A stretch of DNA of 7,976 nucleotides from Methanosarcinales archaeon (GTDB lineage Archaea; Halobacteriota; Syntropharchaeia; Alkanophagales; Methanospirareceae), in contig JAENXH010000051.1 in the NCBI GenBank assembly GCA_016649585.1, positions 1-7,976 of the forward strand. The letters are read 5' to 3'. The position numbers and the translations under genes were made by a program. This document shows, one piece after another, positions 1-5,995 of this stretch (position 1 is the first letter of the stretch; each line of letters opens with the position of its first letter). Below the pieces are notes generated by a model. It searched no databases and was not told where the DNA came from. It worked only from the letters and a program-made list of their open reading frames with translations.

Positions 1-244
1 CATAAAACTTCCCTTCCTCGGTTAAGCGATAATAAACCTTCTTTTCCTCTTTTATCGCACAAAAACCCTTCTGAGCAAGCATAAAAGCAGCTTGCATCGC
101 GGCATCTTCGTTTATGCCCGTCCCTTCAGATAAGGTTCTTGGGTCCAGTGGTCTACCTCTCTCGCTACCTAAGACTTGCAAAACTCTCTTTTCGTTTACC
201 GTCAGTCCTGCATTTGCAGCCGCTTTCGCTTTTTGTTCACCCAT
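1..244 (-). CDS. pheS: Phenylalanyl-tRNA synthetase alpha subunit, N-terminal part (cut by window edge)
   Basis: This reading frame is absent from long-ORF lists because it runs off the left edge. From the ATG at 244-242 it gives 81 residues with no stop. Residues 13-25 (GLTVNEKRVLQVL) and about 55-81, ending in YYRLTEEGKFY, are the winged-helix repeats typical of the N-terminus of archaeal and eukaryotic cytosolic PheS, which contacts tRNA-Phe ahead of the class II catalytic domain. The catalytic domain would lie to the left. PheS pairs with PheT to charge tRNA-Phe in the cytoplasm. An in-frame TTG at 253-251 is an alternative start three codons upstream; a TGA lies just beyond it. The gene is downstream of paaK on the same strand with a 155-bp gap that contains TATA-like boxes, so it is probably transcribed separately. 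The identification rests on the N-terminal domain only; another winged-helix protein is possible but less likely. Confidence 0.75.
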   Translation of the reverse strand, partial: MGEQKAKAAANAGLTVNEKRVLQVLGSERGRPLDPRTLSEGTGINEDAAMQAAFMLAQKGFCAIKEEKKVYYRLTEEGKFY

Positions 245-316
245 TTCTGTCAAAAATACTCATACCATGCACATTAGCACTATCGGGATTTTAGCATGTA
301 TGTTGTGTATGTATGT

Positions 317-346
317 GTTTTAAAACATCGGCTTTTAGTTTATAAA
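317..346 (-). promoter_or_regulatory. Candidate pheS promoter region
   Basis: In the paaK-pheS gap the minus strand carries TTTATAAA (339-346), preceded by a purine-rich stretch that could serve as a BRE, and a second AT box inside the 10-bp palindrome GTTTTAAAAC (317-326). Initiation about 25 bp downstream of either box would leave a leader of about 50-70 nt before the pheS ATG. Which box is used, if either, cannot be told from sequence alone. The rest of the 245-399 gap holds only an imperfect GTAT/TGTA-rich stretch (about 298-317). Confidence 0.35.
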
Positions 347-399
347 TTCATTTTGGCTGGATGTACAAGCCGGTCATCGCTGGTTGCATCATAGCCATG

Positions 400-1701
400 T
401 TACATCTCACCCCTCATGTCAACAACTCTCACCGCCTTGCCTTCACTCCTCGGCAAGCTTCCGGGCTCTTGAAACTCTATTCTCGGTCTTACAACAATCT
501 CGTCCTGGATACTCTTAACAATGTCAGATTCGAGTTCCCTTAGCTTCCTCAGGTCGCCGTCAAACATTTTAGGATACAGCTCTACCCGGACTATCAGGGA
601 ATCAAGGCTGCCTTCACGCTCCAGGATGATTTGATAGGTTGTTGCGACTTCGGGAAAACTCATCAAGACGTCTTCGATCTGGCTGGGGTAGAGATTAACC
701 CCTCTAACGATGAGCATATCGTCACAGCGCCCTTTTATACGCGAGATCCTTACGTGTGTCCTACCACAAGAGCATTTCTCGCCATCGTCAACGATTCTGG
801 CAAGATCCCCTGTCCGGTACCTGAGTAGGGGCATAGCTTCCCTGCCAAGCGTAGTAACAACAAGCTCGCCTTCCTCCCCAGGGGCAAGCACTTCGCCATT
901 ATCTGGATCAACGACTTCGAGGAGGTATTGGTCTTCCCAGAGGTGCATGCCGTTTTTTTCTTCACACTCAAAGGCTACGCCAGGACCGTTAAGCTCAGAC
1001 ATGCCGTAAGAATTAAAAGCATCTATATCATAGATGTCTTCAATCCTCTGCCTGGTCTGCTCTGAATGAGGCTCTGCACCCACAAAGCCGATACGTAAAT
1101 CAAACTCCCTCGGGTCAAAGCCTTCCTGAACCATTACTTCGGAAACATACAAGATGTAAGAGGGTGTCGCATGGAAGACGGTAGTATTAAAATCCTGCAT
1201 CAACTGTATCTGACGTTTGGTGTTGCCGACACCTGAGGGAATGGTCAACATGCCAACCTTCTCAGCACCGTAATGGAGTCCCAGGCCGCCGGTGAACATG
1301 CCGTAACTGATTATATTCTGGAAGACGTCAGCCTTACCTGCCCCGGTCATAACAATACACCGGGCAACAAGATCAGCCCATGTCTCAATATCTGTTCGTG
1401 AATGGAATATGACAGTAGCTTTGCCGGTGGTGCCTGAAGAGGAATGCATACGCACGATCTCATCCCTTGGCACGGTCACAAGACCAAAGTCGTAGTTCAT
1501 ACGCAGATTATTCTTAGTAGTGAACGGAAGTCGAGATACATCCTCGGGCTTACTGAACTGCGATTCGTCCACGTCCTTCAGACGGTTTCTGTAGAAGATT
1601 GATTTCCTGCAGCGGGCCACCGTATCCTTCAGACGCTTAACCTGCAATTCCTCAAGTTTATCTCGCGGTAGCGTCTCAGCATGCTTATCCCAGAATGCCA
1701 T
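400..1701 (-). CDS. paaK: Phenylacetate-CoA ligase family (AMP-forming aryl-CoA ligase)
   Basis: This is a 433-residue, full-length member of the PaaK branch of the ANL adenylating enzymes. It activates phenylacetate or a related aryl acid with ATP to an acyl-adenylate and then a CoA thioester in the cytoplasm. Visible motifs in order are the P-loop-like HSSSGTTGKAT (86-96), YGMSELNGPG (232-241), RYRTGDL (294-300), the hinge region RIKGR (321-325), DDMLIVRGVNLYPSQIE (327-343) and the C-terminal SEGKAVRV with the expected catalytic lysine K422. A CSCGRTH segment (310-316) is common in this family. The ATG start gives a normal N-terminus (ETLPRDKLEELQ) and has no clear ribosome binding site, but a TATA-like box about 25 bp upstream suggests a leaderless transcript. 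The gene lies downstream of the AOR gene on the same strand, which suggests aromatic or amino-acid-derived acid metabolism. Substrate preference (phenylacetate, indoleacetate, benzoate-like) cannot be read from sequence. Confidence 0.9.
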   Translation of the reverse strand: MAFWDKHAETLPRDKLEELQVKRLKDTVARCRKSIFYRNRLKDVDESQFSKPEDVSRLPFTTKNNLRMNYDFGLVTVPRDEIVRMHSSSGTTGKATVIFHSRTDIETWADLVARCIVMTGAGKADVFQNIISYGMFTGGLGLHYGAEKVGMLTIPSGVGNTKRQIQLMQDFNTTVFHATPSYILYVSEVMVQEGFDPREFDLRIGFVGAEPHSEQTRQRIEDIYDIDAFNSYGMSELNGPGVAFECEEKNGMHLWEDQYLLEVVDPDNGEVLAPGEEGELVVTTLGREAMPLLRYRTGDLARIVDDGEKCSCGRTHVRISRIKGRCDDMLIVRGVNLYPSQIEDVLMSFPEVATTYQIILEREGSLDSLIVRVELYPKMFDGDLRKLRELESDIVKSIQDEIVVRPRIEFQEPGSLPRSEGKAVRVVDMRGEM

Positions 1702-1720
1702 AGCAATACTAAGAAAGGGA

Positions 1721-1740
1721 TAAATAAAAACACCGTGTTT
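1721..1740 (-). promoter_or_regulatory. Leaderless-type paaK promoter with overlapping 13-bp palindrome
   Basis: On the minus strand TTTTTATTTA (1730 to 1721) is centred about 25 bp upstream of the paaK ATG, where a TATA box would sit if transcription began at the start codon. No Shine-Dalgarno-like sequence separates it from the ATG. A perfect inverted repeat, AAACAC-G-GTGTTT on the minus strand (1728-1740), overlaps its upstream edge and the BRE position, as an operator might. The T-rich tract could also help terminate upstream aor transcripts. This is inference from position and symmetry. Confidence 0.45.
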
Positions 1741-1893
1741 GATTAGCTGCCAAGTTTCAAGATGCCGGATGCACGATACATGACTATGATTTATGACCAG
1801 ATTCCTCTTCTGGATAAAGCTATCACGTTATCTTCAAGTCTGAAATGCATTCTCCTCATGCATCTTGTATCATGTATCTTCATATGCCAGTGC

Positions 1894-3657
1894 TTATCCT
1901 CTTCCAATTTTCTCCTTATAGAATGCAATAGCTTCTCTAAGCTCCTCTTCCTTTAAGAACCCGTGCGGTGTGGGTACCTCAAAAATTCGCTTCGGTATGC
2001 GAAGTTTGTCGAGGTCAAGACCTTCTCTGAACTTGAAGTCCATTTTAGCACGATGGATTTCTCTGCCAAGCTCTTCTAATTTCTCTGCTGTCCAGTCTTC
2101 AACCCCGATCGCATCTAAAGCCTTCAATGTTATTTCAGGCGAGTAAACTTTCCGTGCGAAGAAGCATACCACGAGGCTTGACAGTATTTGTCGCCATTCC
2201 TCTTCCTCCAGTAACTTCTCCACAACCTCTTCAACACCAAATTCTTTCCCCATTAATTTCTGGTCGAGGTCGTACCCCGCGGAATCAAGATGGCTGTGCC
2301 TCGCACCCGTGAGATTGTTCAGGTAGCATGCAATGCCCGTATGGTACTCAGGCATCTCATTCCCTCCAAATGCAAGTGCATAATCCTGCCCGCCGTAAAC
2401 ACTCGATGCGCGCTCAACGCCCTTAGCCAGATTTTGATAGAAGGCATTGGGCATCCCCACGATCTTGCGTATTGCTTCTAAATACACCCCAACATCGCCC
2501 CACTTGAATTCAAGACCATCGGTATGCTCTTTTGTTATTATTCCCTTTTCATACGCCTCAGTCGCCCATGCTAATATCACTCCTGTGCTCATCACATCCA
2601 TGCCAACCCTATCAACCAAATCGATCAGCCTCAGGCAATCCTCGGCTCTCTTCAGCCCAAGCATAAACCCGGTTGCCCAAATTGGCTCGTTATCGTAGAC
2701 GATGGTCGTGGTCTTGAAATAATAACCGGGTTCGTACATCTCCCTGAGCGATGCTAAATGAACACAACCCACAGGGCATTGAGAGCATGCAACGCGCCTT
2801 GAAAGCAACTTTTCCGCAAAGTTCTCGCCTGATAATTCTCTCGCAATCTCCTCCGGTGCACTTGCAGACTCTAAATTCTTATAGGCCATGCCTCCGATTT
2901 TATTCAAGTCATAAATCTTCCCAGAAGTGCCTAAATCATGATATTTCTCCATTGCATCCGTTTTCACCACAACATCCTGTATCTCATCGAAAACCTGCTT
3001 GTACTCCTTTCTTTTAGCTTCCGGTATTTCTACGCTCTTATCTGCTGATATAACCAGAGCTTTCAGTTTCTTCGAGCCCATCACCGCACCCAAGCCAAGT
3101 CGCCCGAAATGACGATAGGTCTCACATACCGCACAGGCATACCGCACCAGTTTTTCACCCGCGCTTCCAATGCGTATAATTGATCGCGTCCCAGAACCCG
3201 TCTCCACTTCTCGTAAAATCCTGCCAACGGTTTGTGCCTCCACACCCCAGATAGCAGAAGCATCTCTAAACTTTACATCATCGCCATGTATTGCCAGGTA
3301 TACCGGAATGTCACTCGCACCTTTGATGACCATCGCTCCGTAGCCAGCAAATTTAATAGCCATTGCACTTCTTCCACCGCAGTGGCTTTCCCCAAGATTA
3401 CCGGTTAACGGCGATTTGAACATTGCCACGGTCTTCGAGGCTGAGGGGTATAAAGCTGTGAGTGGCCCAACGGCAAAAATTATCGGGTTCGATGCACTTA
3501 AAGGGTCTGCACCCTGGGGGCATTCTTCCTCCAAAAGCTTTATCGCAACACCTGAACCACCCAAATAGTTATCGAATAGATCTGTTCTATCCTCTATCTT
3601 AATGTCTTTCTTCGTCAAATCCACATACAAAACCCTGTTCATATCTTTTGCTTTCAT
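1894..3657 (-). CDS. aor: Aldehyde:ferredoxin oxidoreductase family, tungsten/molybdenum-pterin catalytic subunit
   Basis: This 587-residue protein belongs to the AOR family, which interconverts aldehydes and carboxylic acids at a tungsten- or molybdenum-bispterin centre. The N-terminal AFOR domain is clear: YLGGSGVAIKLL (31-42), VGPLTALYPSASKTVAMFKSPLTGNLGESHCGG (63-95 region) and GYGAMVIKGA (105-114). The [4Fe-4S] ligands are C291, C294 and C298 (CSQCPVGC), with C498 as the fourth. GMDVMSTG (352-359) matches the first pterin-contact motif. Several usual signatures differ: DNEP (322-325) sits where many members read EYET, SSLVVC (493-498) replaces a DSLGLC-like motif, and the histidine region reads GARHSHLD (451-458). 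The C-terminus is short and lacks the usual closing segment. This points to a divergent branch, not a broken gene. The start may be M1 or M6 (MNRVLYVDL); a weak AGGATTGAG precedes M1. It lies 25 bp downstream of the polyferredoxin gene, its likely electron partner. Substrate and reaction direction are unknown. Confidence 0.9.
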   Translation of the reverse strand: MKAKDMNRVLYVDLTKKDIKIEDRTDLFDNYLGGSGVAIKLLEEECPQGADPLSASNPIIFAVGPLTALYPSASKTVAMFKSPLTGNLGESHCGGRSAMAIKFAGYGAMVIKGASDIPVYLAIHGDDVKFRDASAIWGVEAQTVGRILREVETGSGTRSIIRIGSAGEKLVRYACAVCETYRHFGRLGLGAVMGSKKLKALVISADKSVEIPEAKRKEYKQVFDEIQDVVVKTDAMEKYHDLGTSGKIYDLNKIGGMAYKNLESASAPEEIARELSGENFAEKLLSRRVACSQCPVGCVHLASLREMYEPGYYFKTTTIVYDNEPIWATGFMLGLKRAEDCLRLIDLVDRVGMDVMSTGVILAWATEAYEKGIITKEHTDGLEFKWGDVGVYLEAIRKIVGMPNAFYQNLAKGVERASSVYGGQDYALAFGGNEMPEYHTGIACYLNNLTGARHSHLDSAGYDLDQKLMGKEFGVEEVVEKLLEEEEWRQILSSLVVCFFARKVYSPEITLKALDAIGVEDWTAEKLEELGREIHRAKMDFKFREGLDLDKLRIPKRIFEVPTPHGFLKEEELREAIAFYKEKIGRG

Positions 3658-3682
3658 TTTCTCAATCCTCTACTCTAACTAA

Positions 3683-4096
3683 CTAAGCATCAGCCTCCAG
3701 CTCAACCAGACCAATTACATCATGCACGCAATAATCCGCACAGTTTCCGCAATATTTACACACAATCGGCTTGTTCCTCTCATTATCCCAGAAAATAGCG
3801 CCCATAATGCACGCCTGCACACAAAAACCACAGCCAATGCAGGTATCTTCATCCAAGATCACGCCTCCGCCTTTTCTCGCCTTTAGCGCTTCTGTAGGAC
3901 AGACCTTCGCACAGGGTGGATTCTCACATGCCCGACAGACAACAATCACAAACCCCCGTTCTATGCCACCGGCAGACCTCACGCGTATCGCGGATTTGTC
4001 AAAACCACCTCTGCCTACCCGCCTCGAACAGGCAAACATACATTCCATGCACCCAATGCATTTGTTCTCATCAAGTGCCACCAATCTTTTAACCAT
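3683..4096 (-). CDS. Four-cluster [4Fe-4S] electron-transfer protein, AOR partner (AorA/HycB-like)
   Basis: From the ATG at 4096-4094 the protein has 137 residues and 16 cysteines in the motifs of four cubane clusters: C13/C16/C19/C23, C54/C57/C62/C66 (spacing 2-4-3), C86/C89/C92/C96 and C113/C116/C119/C123. This is the HycB/HydN/DmsB-type polyferredoxin arrangement. There is no signal peptide or membrane segment, so it should be cytoplasmic. An upstream in-frame ATG at 4141 would add 15 residues (MLVILYGNIINRERT), but these overlap the predicted TATA box and precede the family-like start MVKRLVALDENKCIGC, so the shorter form is preferred. AAAGGA just before the ATG is a close-spaced ribosome-binding candidate. 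The aor gene follows after 25 bp, so this is most likely its electron-transfer subunit. No FAD subunit gene is adjacent, so electrons presumably pass to ferredoxin or another low-potential carrier. The exact redox partner is unknown. Confidence 0.88.
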   Translation of the reverse strand: MVKRLVALDENKCIGCMECMFACSRRVGRGGFDKSAIRVRSAGGIERGFVIVVCRACENPPCAKVCPTEALKARKGGGVILDEDTCIGCGFCVQACIMGAIFWDNERNKPIVCKYCGNCADYCVHDVIGLVELEADA

Positions 4097-4111
4097 AGTC
4101 CTTTCTCTGTT

Positions 4112-4151
4112 TATAATATTACCATATAATATCACTAACAAAAAGTTTTGT
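4112..4151 (-). promoter_or_regulatory. Promoter of the polyferredoxin-aor unit with upstream palindrome
   Basis: The 62-bp gap after cofE carries two copies of ATATTATA on the minus strand (4125-4132 and 4112-4119), 13 bp apart. The upstream copy, extended as ATTATATG (4123-4130), is about 30 bp before the ATG at 4096 and is the better TATA box; it would give a very short or absent leader. A perfect inverted repeat, ACAAAA-AG-TTTTGT (4138-4151), lies just upstream and, read on the minus strand, contains a TTTTT run that could terminate cofE transcripts. Its role as terminator or operator cannot be decided from sequence. Confidence 0.45.
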
Positions 4152-4158
4152 ATAAACG

Positions 4159-4935
4159 CTACCTGAAGAGATCGTCCTCCTTGTTGAACAGAAGTTCTTG
4201 TATATCACGTTCGCATCGCTCTAACTTTAACCCGCGGACAATCGCTATTGGTACGCCCTCTTTGAATTCACCCATTACGAGATTCGCCGCCGCGCATATC
4301 TCATCTGCAATCGCTTCTTTTGTTATCTGCGCGATTTTTCCGAATCGGTCCTCTTCTCCTCTCCTATCCACCAGAGCAGGAATGCCCGAGACACCTATAC
4401 AGATGCCCGTTACTCCATCGCGAAATGCTCTGCCGAACGAATCGGCGATCAAGACGGAAATTGCTTTACCGCTTCGCTCTTCTATTTCATCTTTAAGCAG
4501 CCGAGCGCTTTTCTGCGGGTCTTTTGGTAGTAATACCGCTTTTCCTTCCTCAACGTTAGACTCGTCAACTCCCGCATTTGCACAGACAAAACCATGCTTT
4601 GTTTCTACGATAACGTGCTTTCTCATCATTCTTACGATTGCTTTTGCTTCATTGAGTACAAGTTGAACGATTCTTTGATCTTTTTCTGTTTCTTTTGCCA
4701 TTCTTTCCGCTTCACCGCTCACACGCACACCGGAAAGGTCAACGACTCTGCCTTCGCTCTTTGCCATTATTTTAGAAGTGAAGACAATTGCATCGCCGTC
4801 TTCTAATTCCAATTTTCCCTCTTCCACAGCGTCAAGAAATAAACGCGTTAAGTCGTTGCCTTCTTTGATCTCTGGAAGCCCACCTACGCCTATTATTTCC
4901 AAACGGTTCGAGGGCACAAACATTCTACTTTTCAT
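4159..4935 (-). CDS. cofE: Coenzyme F420-0:L-glutamate ligase (gamma-glutamyl ligase)
   Basis: CofE adds glutamate residues in gamma linkage to F420-0 using GTP and divalent metal, completing the deazaflavin cofactor in the cytoplasm. The 258-residue protein is a typical archaeal length. Family signatures are visible in order: GLPEIKEGNDL (19-29), DGDAIVFTSKIMAKSEGR (46-63), HGFVCANAGVDESNVEEG (114-131) with the metal/GTP-site acidic residues, IADSFGRAFRDGVTGICIGVSGIPALVDRRG (163-193) and ADEICAAANLVMGE (210-223). The usual Asp-Thr pair of the second metal motif reads Asp-Ser (165-166). Either M1 or M5 (MFVPSNRLEIIGV) could be the start; the purine-rich GAAAGAGAAGGAAG before M1 offers a ribosome-binding signal. 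The gene diverges from the Trm112-like gene and is followed on the same strand by the iron-sulfur gene after 62 bp; cotranscription is possible but a separate promoter there looks better. Its presence implies F420-dependent metabolism. Confidence 0.93.
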   Translation of the reverse strand: MKSRMFVPSNRLEIIGVGGLPEIKEGNDLTRLFLDAVEEGKLELEDGDAIVFTSKIMAKSEGRVVDLSGVRVSGEAERMAKETEKDQRIVQLVLNEAKAIVRMMRKHVIVETKHGFVCANAGVDESNVEEGKAVLLPKDPQKSARLLKDEIEERSGKAISVLIADSFGRAFRDGVTGICIGVSGIPALVDRRGEEDRFGKIAQITKEAIADEICAAANLVMGEFKEGVPIAIVRGLKLERCERDIQELLFNKEDDLFR

Positions 4936-4993
4936 TCTTCCTTCTCTTTCATCCTTAGCTTAGCAAGAACGTTACATTTAACTTAATCCATCC

Positions 4994-5003
4994 TTTAAAA
5001 ATA
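4994..5003 (+). promoter_or_regulatory. TATA box of the Trm112-like gene (leaderless type)
   Basis: TTTAAAAATA is centred about 25 bp before the ATG at 5024, which would place the transcription start at or within a base or two of the start codon. No convincing ribosome binding site precedes the ATG. The same 88-bp divergent region must also hold the cofE promoter on the minus strand; only a weak TTAAGTTAAA (4976-4985) is seen for it. Confidence 0.5.
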
Positions 5004-5023
5004 GTGGGTACATAAGATACGAG

Positions 5024-5218
5024 ATGAAGAAAGAGCTGATGGATATACTTGCCTGTCCCGTGTGCAAGGGCGATTTGGAATTGAATATGGAAGAGGAGGA
5101 TGAGAAGGGCGAGATTGTGAGCGGGAGTTTATATTGCCGGAAATGCGACCAGCGTTATCCTATTGCGGAAGGCATTCCTAATCTCCTGCCGCCGGAACTC
5201 AGGCAAAGCTCTATTTGA
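5024..5218 (+). CDS. Trm112-like zinc-ribbon protein
   Basis: This 64-residue protein has the Trm112/YcaR fold signature: MKKELMDILACPVCKGDLEL, then a second knuckle YCRKC, then RYPIAEGIPNLLP. Cysteines C11, C14, C38 and C41 form a likely zinc site. In archaea, as in eukaryotes, Trm112 is known as a small activating subunit of several SAM-dependent methyltransferases that modify tRNA, rRNA or release factor. Bacterial YcaR-type relatives share the fold but are less well understood. The acidic insert EEEDEKGE (24-31) lies between the knuckles. No methyltransferase gene is in the window, so its partner must be elsewhere. Its stop codon overlaps the TTG start of the next gene (TTGA, 5215-5218), which implies cotranscription and possibly translational coupling. 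Confidence 0.88.
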   Translation: MKKELMDILACPVCKGDLELNMEEEDEKGEIVSGSLYCRKCDQRYPIAEGIPNLLPPELRQSSI

Positions 5219-5931
5219 GTGAATATACAATTTACAAATTCCATTATTTGATTAGTGCCTTCAGGCGGGCGATTAGTGAAAAGGAGATGGAAAGAATACA
5301 GCAGAAGATATATCTGAGTAGAACGAGTTTGAATTCGATAGAGTTTGGGCATGAAGTACTGAGGATTCCGCTGAAAGCAGGAGAGGAGACGAGCTTTGAG
5401 CTACTTGTAATTAATCGTGGAGAGCCAACACATGTGCATTTCTCGCTGAGCACGGGGATAAAGGACAAGTTGATGATAATGCAGGATAAGGTGTACGTAA
5501 TAGACGAGGAGAAGATAGCAGCAATTGTAAGACTGCCCAAGAGCTATGCAGGAGCGTTAAATGAGTCGGGAACCGGGGCGATATTCGTCAGCACGGGATA
5601 CGGAGCGACAAAGCGGAGTTTTGGCGTGGAGATAGTAGAGTCAAAAGAGAAGGAAAAGGGAGAAGAGCGGGAGAGAGAAGAGTGGGAATTGGGAGATGTA
5701 ACGAGCAAGGAAAAGGAAAAGAGAAAGGAAAAGAAGGAATTTGCAATTTCCGCAGAGGAAAGAGTGCTCTTATCGCGATTGGCGGTATCAGCATGTGCTG
5801 CGGTTATCTTTTTTGTTTTGGTCGTTTTAATTCTTCATATAGGCATCTTCAGCGATGCACCAAGTTATTTGTTTGTCAGCGCCTTAATCGCCGCGTTGCT
5901 CTTCCTTTTTATCGTTATTTACAATTTTTAA
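5215..5931 (+). CDS. Uncharacterised membrane-anchored protein with two C-terminal helices
   Basis: The 238-residue frame starts with a TTG that overlaps the Trm112-like stop. An ATG at 5287, directly preceded by AAGGAG with no spacing, is an alternative that would remove 24 residues. I do not recognise a named function. The N-terminal part (about 40-142) looks like a beta-rich soluble domain, with alternating strands such as EVLRIPLKAGEETSFELLVI, RGEPTHVHFSLS and TGAIFVSTGYGATKRSFGVEI. The THVH-Leu-rich strand and the STGYG motif recall a family of small haloarchaeal membrane proteins (possibly DUF7524), but this is a recollection and was not searched. A Lys/Glu/Arg-rich linker (143-175) follows, then two hydrophobic helices (about 186-209 and 217-236) with a short loop. 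There is no signal peptide. The basic flank before helix 1 suggests that the soluble domain faces the cytoplasm and the helices form a hairpin. It sits between the Trm112-like gene and pyrG on the same strand. Confidence 0.72.
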   Translation: MSEYTIYKFHYLISAFRRAISEKEMERIQQKIYLSRTSLNSIEFGHEVLRIPLKAGEETSFELLVINRGEPTHVHFSLSTGIKDKLMIMQDKVYVIDEEKIAAIVRLPKSYAGALNESGTGAIFVSTGYGATKRSFGVEIVESKEKEKGEEREREEWELGDVTSKEKEKRKEKKEFAISAEERVLLSRLAVSACAAVIFFVLVVLILHIGIFSDAPSYLFVSALIAALLFLFIVIYNF

Positions 5932-5955
5932 CAGAACAATTAGAACCTTTTCTTA

Positions 5956-5963
5956 TTTATATG
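5956..5963 (+). promoter_or_regulatory. Candidate pyrG TATA box
   Basis: TTTATATG in the 64-bp gap before pyrG would set a transcription start near 5985 and a leader of about 10 nt. AAAGGG at 5987-5992 is a possible weak ribosome binding site. This suggests that pyrG can be transcribed independently of the two genes upstream, although readthrough is also possible. Confidence 0.45.
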
Positions 5964-5995
5964 TATTACCAAAGAGGAACTGAGATAAAGGGCTG

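Noticed and set aside
114..323. Plus-strand frame over the pheS start
   Set aside because: The opposite strand encodes a recognisable PheS N-terminus; the plus-strand translation has no family features.
1702..1893. tRNA or other structured RNA in the aor-paaK gap
   Set aside because: No cloverleaf arms, T-loop sequence or long stems could be found; the only notable symmetry is the 13-bp palindrome at the paaK promoter.
1762..1956. Small plus-strand gene between aor and paaK
   Set aside because: The frame overlaps the 3' end of aor, has a composition unlike the neighbouring genes and shows no motif; the gap holds only short repeated ATGCAT and GATACATGA-like words and a weak CCAGA/TCTGG hairpin (1797-1813).
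3683..4141. Longer start for the polyferredoxin at 4141
   Set aside because: The extra 15 residues overlap the predicted TATA box and palindrome and are not family-like; the ATG at 4096 gives the expected N-terminus.
3771..4666. Plus-strand frames opposite the polyferredoxin gene and cofE
   Set aside because: They are antisense to genes with clear family motifs and show low-complexity Ser/Pro-rich translations typical of shadow frames.
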